A stretch of DNA of 14,759 nt. It comes from Candidatus Thorarchaeota archaeon. Lineage in GTDB: Archaea > Asgardarchaeota > Thorarchaeia > Thorarchaeales > Thorarchaeaceae. The notes beneath the pieces are model-generated. The model was not told the origin of the DNA, did no database searches, and worked only from the letters and a program-made list of their open reading frames with translations. Positions 1 to 6,761 of this stretch are shown here, piece after piece (within the stretch, counting starts at the first letter, position 1; every line of letters begins with the position of its first letter). The translations under genes were made by a program, and so were the position numbers. The stretch lies in NCBI GenBank assembly GCA_004524595.1, contig SDOA01000103.1, forward strand, positions 1 through 14,759, in the 5' to 3' direction.

Positions 1-3000
1 CTCAGACCATCCTGATCAAAGTCCCACTTCCACGCCATGCCCGGGAGTTCATCTTCATCATTTAGACCATCATGGTCATGGTCGAGAGGAGTTATATATC
101 TCCAATGAGTGAAGCTGTCAATACTATTTGGCATCACATCATAATAGAGAGTTGTGTATTCTAAAGTGGATTCGGAATCAATCACTGGTTGATAGTGATA
201 TTCTGGGAAAAGACCAAGCCAGTAATTGCGATAGATATTATTCAAATAGAAATCATTGTGCAGGATAAGAGTCACTGGAAAGTTGGGCATACCTGCACTA
301 GGTTCAATCCACGCCTCACAACGGTATGTCCGCTCCTTGACAGTATAGCCATCTCCATAAATCGTGTTGCTGTCTTCCTCTGCAGGTTCACTCGACCATG
401 TATTAGAGGATAGAGCACCCCATGGAGGAGATATAGTGATTTTTGGAATATTATAGCTACCACTAATTCCCCGATCTCTACCTGGGCCTGTCGCATTAAG
501 AATAGCGATTATTCTAGCGACAACATCTATTCTATCTCTGGCATCAAGTCCATTATTATCCTTGTCTGTAATTGTGATATCAAACTCTTCTTCTCGATCA
601 AATGAAGGTGTCACTTTAGAATAGACCTCTACATCACCGACAATCACATTTGTCAACCACGACACGAGCTCATCTGAGTATCCACCAATCATGTCTGCAA
701 TGACCATACCAATGGCCAATACCCATCCAACATAAGGAATCTGGACTATTCCATAGAGCATGCCTGTTATAGCCAGGCCAACAACGGCTGATACCGTACC
801 GAATGTGGCACCTACTGCTTTCCCAAAACTACCTCCGATACTATTGGCTAGCATAATACCCCCTGCTATGGAGATCCCTAGATCAATAATGATACCTACA
901 ACCAACATGATTTCATCAAGGCGATTCACAGATTTGGCAAACTTTGCAGTATCATCAATCTTGTCAAGACTCTTGCAGACCTTTGACCACTGTGTCAAGG
1001 TGCTAGAGCTCTTGGTGTCGAGAAACTTACCAACTGATACCTTGTTCCATCCCTTGGTATACATGGAGTCCAACCATTTCCATGCCTTCCATCCTACTAG
1101 ACCTTGAGAAATCAAACCAACTGCTTCCATTCCAAATCCTACCACATACGTAATCGTATCCACTAAGCTTGTTTCAGGTGAATACGGTACCGTTGGAGTA
1201 CTTGGGTCAAATATCGTATATTCACCAGTGTGCCAGCGAAGCATCATGGACATGATGTTGAATGTGGCATCTTCACTGAGTGCCCAGCTATCAATCTCAT
1301 CAAATACCTCCATCAAAGAGATAGCTGATTTAGATGATGTGTTATAGAAGTGTGTCTTGGAGGATTTCAATATCACAAGATCACATACAGTCAAATTCAG
1401 ATCAATAGGACCTGTAATTAAAAAGGATTCAGGAATTATGTCTGATAGATCTGTAATCTTCATAGCATCTTCAGTTGCGATGATGATTGGATAATTTTCA
1501 TTGTCAGGTAAGTAATCCAGAGCAAACGGGATCAACTCATTACTAAGGGTGATCAGTGCCTCGTCACGATGGGAAAAGTCATCTATCGTGGATTGAAGAG
1601 TGATATCGTAATCTGGTAGGAGTGATGGTATATCAGCAAGATGATTTGTTGAATTATGTTGAAAGATGTAGGGTAGAATCATATCAGCTGCTAGTGTCAT
1701 GTCCCGGTTTGAACTATAGAATAAACCTACACTACTGTGATGCATCTCTTCAACAGACATCCCTGTGATCATGAAAGCTTCATCATATGTGACAAGTAAT
1801 GTGGAATCAGGTCTGTATCCAAGGTCTGTCATATTGAAATGCTCTGCTGTTGAAGAACTTGCATTCGCAATGAGAAATCCACCATCTCCAATTCCAATAT
1901 AATTATGGTCCGCAGTCTCTAGAGTGATGATGGTATCATCGATATAGTGAACAGTAAAAGTTTCCTCAGAACCTATATCGGATGCACTTGCCACAACACG
2001 ACCATCCTCAGTCACTGAGAGATAACGGCCACCAACTTCTTTAAGCGCTATCTGGTTCTTCCCACAGATTACACGTTGAAGGGCTGCATTCTCAATTGAG
2101 GATTCACAAGCTACACCATATCCAGTTGACTCTATGATTACATATCCATTGGATGAGGAGTTAAGTGCAATTGCATTGATGTCTGTAAACCCGATGACCT
2201 CCCATTTGAGTTCCACACTCATCGTCAATCTAAGAGGTTCTTTTGCGGGAAAGAACATTTTACTACCGAATGCCACTACTCGCTCATTTTCCATAACAGG
2301 GCTGATAGGAATGTGTATGCCATTCGATACCACCCGAATTCCGTAGTCTTCCACATCTTCCTGTTCAGGAATTGCATTGAGTGTGATATACAACATTGGA
2401 ATGACTGTGACATCTTCTTTGGAACCATCCAAATCTTGCATAGCACCAGTTGTATCATAGGGCCAGTCCCAAAATTGGTTTACTAGCTGTAGGTTTTCGA
2501 CATTGGCAGGTATCAACTGAAAAGTGATGTATGTTGGCACACCAGTCAATTCTATACTCATATCAAAATTCAAACGTGTATTAGTCCTTCTAAATGGGTC
2601 GGCATCAAGATCATCATTGACACCATCACCATCATTATCAAAGTCCCAAACATTCGGTATACCATCACCATCGATGTCGCTGACTGAAACAGAAAACTCC
2701 TGGTTATCAGGCAGTCCATCAAAGTTTGTATCTGGTTCTAAAGGGTCTGAATCTGCAAATACCTCAAAGTAATCAGTCAATGAATCGTGGTCTGTGTCAT
2801 TGCATGTAGAGTTTGTTCCGATAATCGCTTCCACTATATCAGGGAGTCCATCGTCATCTGCATCCGGTGAATCTGGAGGCAGGAGAGCGATGAGTTCTTG
2901 GACAAGTGCTTTCAACGAAGAGGGATTTCGTGGAGGAATATCACTCTCAATTGTGTTCTCACGAGACATCAGTACTGGATTATCGACAGTTGGCGCTTGA

Positions 3001-3122
3001 TTTGCAGCGTACTCAAACTCGACCAATGAGATCATACCTATAAGAATCATTACAACACTAATTCGAATGCATAATTTTACTTTCTTATTCATTCCCTTTG
3101 AAATTCCATCTCCATATCCCAC
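1..3122 (-). CDS. Large secreted multidomain protein with TSP3-like Ca-binding repeats and a fascin-like beta-trefoil (C-terminus beyond window)
   Basis: I translated this frame by hand from 3122 to 1 and found no stop: 1040 codons, still open at the window edge. Residues about 13-40 look like a signal peptide (KK-rich start, then a hydrophobic run ending near EYAAN). Residues about 85-177 hold Asp-rich repeats of the DxDxDGxxD type (for example DNDGDGVNDDLD), as in thrombospondin type 3 repeats that bind calcium; another (DHDHDGLNDEDE) is at about 1015-1030. Residues about 315-435 form three lobes of a fascin-like beta-trefoil (motifs GGRYLSVTEDG and EETF). Residues about 735-820 are Gly/Ala/Ile-rich and hydrophobic. 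I start at GTG 3122 because GGAGG lies 8 nt upstream; ATG 3092, in the same frame, is the alternative. The protein is exported and probably surface-attached or released. Its function is unknown; adhesion or binding is only a guess. Confidence 0.85.
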   Translation of the reverse strand, partial: MGYGDGISKGMNKKVKLCIRISVVMILIGMISLVEFEYAANQAPTVDNPVLMSRENTIESDIPPRNPSSLKALVQELIALLPPDSPDADDDGLPDIVEAIIGTNSTCNDTDHDSLTDYFEVFADSDPLEPDTNFDGLPDNQEFSVSVSDIDGDGIPNVWDFDNDGDGVNDDLDADPFRRTNTRLNFDMSIELTGVPTYITFQLIPANVENLQLVNQFWDWPYDTTGAMQDLDGSKEDVTVIPMLYITLNAIPEQEDVEDYGIRVVSNGIHIPISPVMENERVVAFGSKMFFPAKEPLRLTMSVELKWEVIGFTDINAIALNSSSNGYVIIESTGYGVACESSIENAALQRVICGKNQIALKEVGGRYLSVTEDGRVVASASDIGSEETFTVHYIDDTIITLETADHNYIGIGDGGFLIANASSSTAEHFNMTDLGYRPDSTLLVTYDEAFMITGMSVEEMHHSSVGLFYSSNRDMTLAADMILPYIFQHNSTNHLADIPSLLPDYDITLQSTIDDFSHRDEALITLSNELIPFALDYLPDNENYPIIIATEDAMKITDLSDIIPESFLITGPIDLNLTVCDLVILKSSKTHFYNTSSKSAISLMEVFDEIDSWALSEDATFNIMSMMLRWHTGEYTIFDPSTPTVPYSPETSLVDTITYVVGFGMEAVGLISQGLVGWKAWKWLDSMYTKGWNKVSVGKFLDTKSSSTLTQWSKVCKSLDKIDDTAKFAKSVNRLDEIMLVVGIIIDLGISIAGGIMLANSIGGSFGKAVGATFGTVSAVVGLAITGMLYGIVQIPYVGWVLAIGMVIADMIGGYSDELVSWLTNVIVGDVEVYSKVTPSFDREEEFDITITDKDNNGLDARDRIDVVARIIAILNATGPGRDRGISGSYNIPKITISPPWGALSSNTWSSEPAEEDSNTIYGDGYTVKERTYRCEAWIEPSAGMPNFPVTLILHNDFYLNNIYRNYWLGLFPEYHYQPVIDSESTLEYTTLYYDVMPNSIDSFTHWRYITPLDHDHDGLNDEDELPGMAWKWDFDQDGL

Positions 3123-3130
3123 GCGTGATT

Positions 3131-3135
3131 CCTCC
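3131..3135 (-). promoter_or_regulatory. Shine-Dalgarno GGAGG deciding the GTG 3122 start
   Basis: On the minus strand GGAGG lies 8 nt before GTG 3122. That codon is in frame and ten codons upstream of ATG 3092. ATG 3092 has only GGGA directly against it, too close to serve as a binding site. Confidence 0.6.
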
Positions 3136-3616
3136 AAGGTAATATGTCGAAAAAGAATCAATGCCAATGTTAATCTTAAAGAAATATACTGATATTTCCT
3201 TAAGCAATTTAATAACAAGCAAACTGATAAGTACTCTTATATTTCATAATCAAGACTACTGGATTTTCAGACGAAATACCATTGTTCGTGTCTCTCGCTC
3301 ACGCCCAAATAAGCCTTGATGACTCTGGTGTTCAGTCCTGTGATTCGTGATAGGCGTGTCTTTTGCCTCTCCGTTATCACACCCCATCGTATCGGGACCT
3401 TGACCGTAATCATCACACCACTGGAGCGACCCACAAGTTACCACCTTTCATAATTAAATTTCCGACCTGTTTCCGGTCCGGTCATGTTTCACTCAATCAC
3501 TTGTCTAGAGATTGACTGATAATCTCCACACATTCTGTTACGTCGGATGAGTCGTCTTTATTCATCTAAGGTGAAGATTCTACTTGCGAAGTTGCTCCTT
3601 GTTACCTTTCAAATAG
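3136..3616. other. Gene-free stretch with a G+C-richer block and small hairpins
   Basis: I see no convincing protein gene here. The part next to the secreted-protein gene (3181-3240) is about 25% G+C by hand count, whereas 3281-3440 is about 51%. A 62-codon reading frame on the minus strand in that block has no recognisable family and odd composition. Two short hairpins lie further right: GACC/GGTC arms at 3464-3467 and 3475-3478, and GAGATT/AATCTC arms at 3508-3513 and 3521-3526. The second lies downstream of the DUF3788 gene and could help end its transcript, but no T-run follows it on either strand. Confidence 0.5.
3281..3445 (-). ncRNA. Candidate structured RNA (unidentified)
   Basis: The block stands out by base composition (about 51% G+C against about 25% on one side). 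On the minus strand GUGAU pairs with AUCAC and, inside it, AGGC with GCCU, giving a nested hairpin over about 3346-3380. An imperfect direct repeat is also present (3371-3383 and 3404-3419, both reading CCGT...TCACACC on the plus strand). I tried to match it to tRNA, SRP RNA, RNase P RNA and C/D-box RNA and found no convincing conserved core. The strand is a guess. It could equally be a decayed gene. Confidence 0.2.
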
Positions 3617-4051
3617 CTAATCTAAGGAATGGGCAGGTTGCTTCTTTATAGCTAAGAGGGTCTGAATATCATCAAACTGATTGAAGGGTGGAATTTTGAA
3701 ATGTAACCATCTGCCATCATGATACTGTTTTGTATTCATGAAGATATCCACAGTTTCTGAACTGAAATCATTTTTTAGTTGTTCAAATTTTTGCACTTCA
3801 TTCTTTCCGAATATGATAAGAACAGTTAGTTCGTTTTTCTTTGGATAAAATGTAAGTAAAGTCTTGCCACTCCTTTTGTATCGAATTGTTGCATCCAAAT
3901 CTTTATTCTCTCTAATTGGTTCAAATTCGTAGTTCTCATCAATATATTTTTTTATTCGCATCCACATCTTGCCTGCTTTATTGCCCAGAAACTCTAAAAT
4001 CTCGTCATCAGTTGGTTCTCGGCTTATATCTGACTCTTTTTCCTTGACCAC
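3617..4051 (-). CDS. DUF3788 family protein
   Basis: This is a small soluble protein of about 144 residues with no signal peptide or membrane segment. It fits DUF3788, a family of unknown function found in bacteria and archaea. Supporting features are PTDDEILEFLG at the N-terminus, then a Lys/Tyr-rich helix, the RYKRSGKTLLTFYP core, the GKNEVQKFE segment, and an acidic end with DGRWLHF and DDIQTLLAIK. The length is typical. The frame opens at GTG 4063, but I prefer GTG 4051 because GGTGA lies 5 nt before it; the same motif precedes the gene at 14688. The neighbour upstream is a truncated synthetase fragment in the same direction, so no functional partner can be read from context. Family assignment is fairly confident; the role is unknown. 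Confidence 0.75.
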   Translation of the reverse strand: MVKEKESDISREPTDDEILEFLGNKAGKMWMRIKKYIDENYEFEPIRENKDLDATIRYKRSGKTLLTFYPKKNELTVLIIFGKNEVQKFEQLKNDFSSETVDIFMNTKQYHDGRWLHFKIPPFNQFDDIQTLLAIKKQPAHSLD

Positions 4052-4056
4052 AAAAA

Positions 4057-4061
4057 TCACC
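4057..4061 (-). promoter_or_regulatory. Shine-Dalgarno GGTGA supporting the GTG 4051 start
   Basis: GGTGA on the minus strand ends 5 nt before GTG 4051. It overlaps the competing start codons GTG 4063 and GTG 4060, neither of which has such a motif in front. An in-frame stop at 4070-4072 prevents any longer reading. Confidence 0.4.
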
Positions 4062-4100
4062 ACGTTGGATTAAGCATGAATATTGTGTCCAATTTCCATC

Positions 4101-4364
4101 CTATCTATTTTTTGCGAGTTCATCTTCCCTCAATTTCTTCTTGAATAATTTCATTGCAATAGTCAATGGGAGCTGGTCTCTGAACTCGACCCATTTTGGT
4201 AGAGCATAGGGCTTTACTTTATCCGCCAAGAAGTCAATAATATTCTGTTCCGTAACTTTTCCTTTGTATTCGTGCTTCAACTGGACAAAAGCCTTTACTC
4301 TCTCACTGCCTGATCTTTCTGGATCAAGAATCCCTATGACACCTGCGATATCTACTGCTTCATG
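4101..4364 (-). pseudogene. Orphan C-terminal fragment of an AMP-forming acyl-CoA synthetase
   Basis: Hand translation from 4364 down to the TAG at 4101-4103 gives about 88 codons. They align without gaps to the last part of the acyl-CoA synthetase half of the fusion at 10161-13793, with about 16 differences over 86 positions. Shared landmarks are SERVKAF, QLKHEYKGKV, PKWVEFRD and MKLFKKKLRE, including the lysine in the position of the catalytic C-terminal lysine. Similarity stops abruptly at about 4364. Upstream the frame stays open to about 4454 but codes for unrelated residues and contains no start codon. The adenylate-binding core is missing, so it cannot be an active ligase. Most differences are conservative and many codons differ silently. 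This suggests an old functional paralogue that later lost its 5' part rather than a recent copy of the present fusion. Confidence 0.8.
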
Positions 4365-4380
4365 CGACTGAAGGCAACAC

Positions 4381-4415
4381 CTTTGGAATGATGCAGAGTG
4401 ATCCTCATTCCAAAG
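4381..4415. repeat. Perfect 11-bp inverted repeat next to the synthetase fragment
   Basis: CTTTGGAATGA at 4381-4391 is matched by TCATTCCAAAG at 4405-4415, with a 13-nt spacer. It lies about 17 bp outside the point where similarity to the acyl-CoA synthetase ends. It may be a hairpin, an operator, or the scar of a deletion or insertion. There is no adjacent transposase or visible target duplication. Confidence 0.6.
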
Positions 4416-4470
4416 CGAAAGATGGGCTGTGACTTGGAATTTTGTAAAAATCTAGAATTCGACTAGTTAT

Positions 4471-4486
4471 TTAGTACAAGTACTAA
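4471..4486. repeat. 7-bp inverted repeat TTAGTAC/GTACTAA (near-palindrome)
   Basis: TTAGTAC at 4471-4477 and GTACTAA at 4480-4486 are separated by only AA. As DNA it resembles a dimeric repressor site more than an RNA hairpin, since a 2-nt loop is too tight. It lies about 180 bp before the first DUF6345 gene. Confidence 0.45.
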
Positions 4487-4513
4487 TTATCCGTTTCTCT
4501 TATTCTGGATAAT
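4486..4513. repeat. 7-bp inverted repeat ATTATCC/GGATAAT
   Basis: The arms are at 4486-4492 and 4507-4513 with a 14-nt spacer, so arm centres are 21 bp apart, about two helical turns. The left arm shares one base with the preceding palindrome. Confidence 0.4.
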
Positions 4514-4534
4514 GAAATCAAGTTGGAATAAAAG

Positions 4535-4553
4535 GAAGGGGATTTTCCCCTTC
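4535..4553. terminator. Hairpin GAAGGGGA/TCCCCTTC, possible terminator
   Basis: An 8-bp perfect stem (4535-4542 and 4546-4553) with a TTT loop can be extended by a G-T and an A-T pair. It is the strongest RNA hairpin in the gap. It is followed on the plus strand by TTGTACAACTTTT, a weak T-rich tail. No plus-strand gene ends just before it, so a role as a regulatory leader or DNA site is also possible. Confidence 0.35.
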
Positions 4554-4591
4554 TTGTACAACTTTTCTAAGATTAGAGAGACTTTTAGGTC

Positions 4592-4600
4592 ATAATATAC
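4592..4600 (+). promoter_or_regulatory. Candidate TATA box for the DUF6345 gene pair
   Basis: ATAATATAC lies about 70 nt before ATG 4667. A start about 26 nt downstream would give a leader of roughly 45 nt containing the AGGAG at 4653-4657, which sits 9 nt before the ATG. Position and composition only; other A/T-rich stretches are nearby. Confidence 0.35.
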
Positions 4601-4666
4601 ATGAGATAATCACCATTTCTTACTAAAAATGAGTAAATCGCGCTACGACAATAGGAGATTGTATAG

Positions 4667-6736
4667 ATGACAAGGGATGCAATTTTACTACTACTGATGC
4701 TTGTACTGGTCGTTTCAGTTACTGATGCAACTGAGTCACCAACGACCATAGTGGTTTATGAACCACTTAACTTTGTTTTATCACAAACAGAAATGCCAAT
4801 ATACGAAACGATAGCTCCAGAGGTGAATCTGACCTATGCTGAGGATCTTGCATTCTCACTCTTTGGTATTCGTGATTCCTTTGCCGCCGAAGTAGAAGGG
4901 ATATACGTAGTAAACTCAGGGGACAAAACTTTCGAACTTGATTCAACGGATGGCTCTCTTTTCTATGCTGACTATTCTAAACTATGGAATATTTCTTTAG
5001 GAATTGATAGAACCACTCCTAGTCAATGCCGTACAAATGCAGATGAGTGGTTAGCTGAAAATGAACTGATTCCAACAAGTGCTCACTTTGCAAATATTGG
5101 GAATACTACTGCAATGATATACAACACAGATTCAGGAGAAACCCAATCGAAGATTCTTCAATACCATGTGAATTATGAATTCACAATTGGAGAATATCCA
5201 ATCACAGGTGAGGCAGCACAAATATCCGTTATGATAGGTGAAGGTGGTGAAAGAATTGGATTCGATTGGAAATGGCAATATATTAACCCGGACCCACACG
5301 CCACTGCAATCCTCTTAGAATTCGAGTCAATACTGGATACAAATGAAATCGCTTCAAGCAGCATCGTGGACTATAGATTAGTTTATGACCTAGCAGATGA
5401 AGATAGTAATCTCCTTGTTCCTGTCTATGAAATTACACTTGTTGAACCTGATGATGACGGGAATGATATTCACTTTGTTTTGAAAATTGATGCAACTGAT
5501 TATAAACCACTGGTTCAAATTACTAACCCCCAGAGTAGTATAACAGTCGAACCTGGCCAAACCATCACTTTTGATTGTGCTGTTGTTTTAGGAACGCCAC
5601 CTTACACGTATGAATGGCAATCTGATTTTGACGGTGTATTAAGTACTGCGAAATCATTTTCCATCTCAACACTCTCTGAACAATTTAAGAAAAATGTGAA
5701 CGTGCCCCATTCGATTTCGGTTTCAGTTTGGGATGCAGAAAACAGATGGGATAGTGAAGCTATCGCTGTTACTGTTGATTCAAGCCCACCCATCATTATT
5801 GAGTGGGGAATTGTTTTGGTTGCTTTGGGTGCAGTCTTTGTTCTAGTATCAGCTTTAGTGATAAGTAAGAGAAAAGGTATATTCATGTTACTGTTTCTAT
5901 TGATGCTAGGTTCAGCATTTGTCTTCTTCCCAATAACGTCTGCAACCAGTGGAATGTCTGAAAACCATAAACTGACTCCTAGTGCACCAACGGGTGCTTA
6001 TGATGACGGTGTCAAAGAAATTGGGATTGAGTGGATTGGGCTGTCACATCATAAGAAACCTTTGTACAACAATGAGAAGAATACTGAAGGTTTCTACAAT
6101 TGGATGGGTATCTCTGGAGGTTACAGCAGGGAATTCAACTGGCATGAATATAGTGCGTGGGAAGAGGACTTCGTAGATGCATCATTTGGTGGTACCGATA
6201 CAGAATGGGTAGATGCTGTAGACTTTGTGTATCTTCATAGTCATGGAGGTCCTAATGGTATTAGTTTCACCTCGAAACATGACCAGACATTTCTGAATTT
6301 CAGTGAGATGCGATTGGGTGATGGTGATCTAGAGACTCTTGCTATCGATGCATGTAAAACATTAGCCTGGAGGGATAAGCATGGCAACAATGTATTTTCG
6401 AGGTGGGGGCCTGCTATGCAGGGTATTCACCAAGTCTGTGGTTTTGCGACAAACAGTGTGAATTCTGCAAAGACTGGTCCGAAATTCGGTCTCTATATAA
6501 CTGGTCTTTCGTTACTCAATAGTGCAACAATAGTGAACGCATGGTTCAGAGCGTGTCTTGAAACTGAGCCTAGTGATTCAGTGTCTGCTGTGTTCTATGC
6601 GACAAAGTCAACGAACCCATATCAACCACAGCAAGATGATCCGATTCACGATCACGCATACGGGTTTGGATATGTATGTTCAGATCCAACCCCAGGAACA
6701 TACCTAAACTTCGTCTATATCACATCGAGTTGCTAG
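4667..6736 (+). CDS. Membrane-anchored surface protein with PKD/Ig-like and DUF6345 (caspase-like) domains, copy 1
   Basis: The 689-residue protein starts with a signal peptide (about 1-21). A conserved extracellular region spans about 30-280, followed by a PKD/Ig-like domain at about 284-371 (GTPPYTYEWQSDFDG). A membrane hairpin has helices at about 376-399 and 404-424 joined by SKRKG, placing the loop inside. A C-terminal DUF6345 domain covers about 440-689. That domain has VYLHSHGG (His526) after one beta-strand and LAIDAC (Cys563) after another, the order and setting of the His/Cys dyad of clan CD peptidases such as caspases and gingipains. A cysteine near 671 and the terminal Cys689 are shared with copy 2 and may form a disulfide. 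It likely acts outside the cell. AGGAG 9 nt before the ATG supports the start. The downstream paralogue begins 25 nt after the stop, so they are probably co-transcribed. Peptidase activity is inferred, not shown. Confidence 0.8.
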   Translation: MTRDAILLLLMLVLVVSVTDATESPTTIVVYEPLNFVLSQTEMPIYETIAPEVNLTYAEDLAFSLFGIRDSFAAEVEGIYVVNSGDKTFELDSTDGSLFYADYSKLWNISLGIDRTTPSQCRTNADEWLAENELIPTSAHFANIGNTTAMIYNTDSGETQSKILQYHVNYEFTIGEYPITGEAAQISVMIGEGGERIGFDWKWQYINPDPHATAILLEFESILDTNEIASSSIVDYRLVYDLADEDSNLLVPVYEITLVEPDDDGNDIHFVLKIDATDYKPLVQITNPQSSITVEPGQTITFDCAVVLGTPPYTYEWQSDFDGVLSTAKSFSISTLSEQFKKNVNVPHSISVSVWDAENRWDSEAIAVTVDSSPPIIIEWGIVLVALGAVFVLVSALVISKRKGIFMLLFLLMLGSAFVFFPITSATSGMSENHKLTPSAPTGAYDDGVKEIGIEWIGLSHHKKPLYNNEKNTEGFYNWMGISGGYSREFNWHEYSAWEEDFVDASFGGTDTEWVDAVDFVYLHSHGGPNGISFTSKHDQTFLNFSEMRLGDGDLETLAIDACKTLAWRDKHGNNVFSRWGPAMQGIHQVCGFATNSVNSAKTGPKFGLYITGLSLLNSATIVNAWFRACLETEPSDSVSAVFYATKSTNPYQPQQDDPIHDHAYGFGYVCSDPTPGTYLNFVYITSSC

Positions 6737-6748
6737 TATAACAGGAAT

Positions 6749-6754
6749 GGAGGT
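6749..6754 (+). promoter_or_regulatory. Shine-Dalgarno GGAGGT deciding the TTG 6762 start
   Basis: GGAGGT ends 7 nt before TTG 6762, ideal spacing. It overlaps the competing ATG at 6747, which has no good motif upstream. Starting at TTG also makes the N-terminus (RREVILL) line up residue for residue with copy 1 (TRDAILL). Confidence 0.7.
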
Positions 6755-6761
6755 CGAAAAG

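Noticed and set aside
760..1107. 115-codon plus-strand frame opposite the giant secreted protein
   Set aside because: It is a shadow of the minus-strand gene, which has a signal peptide and clear domains throughout; the plus-strand translation has no domain and odd composition.
3371..3419. Imperfect direct repeat considered as the start of a CRISPR array
   Set aside because: Only two copies of unequal length (13 and 16 nt), no regular spacing and no cas genes in the window.
3256..3444. Reading frame of 62 codons on the minus strand in the G+C-rich block
   Set aside because: No recognisable family, unusual composition (many His, Arg, Thr), no Shine-Dalgarno motif. It is better explained as chance openness in a non-coding or RNA region.
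4381..4415. 11-bp inverted repeat considered as an end of an insertion sequence
   Set aside because: No transposase, no second matching end and no target-site duplication are visible, so only a repeat is reported.
4101..4454. The synthetase fragment considered as a complete small gene
   Set aside because: No ATG, GTG or TTG lies between the in-frame stop near 4454 and the conserved part, and the upstream residues match nothing in the intact synthetase.
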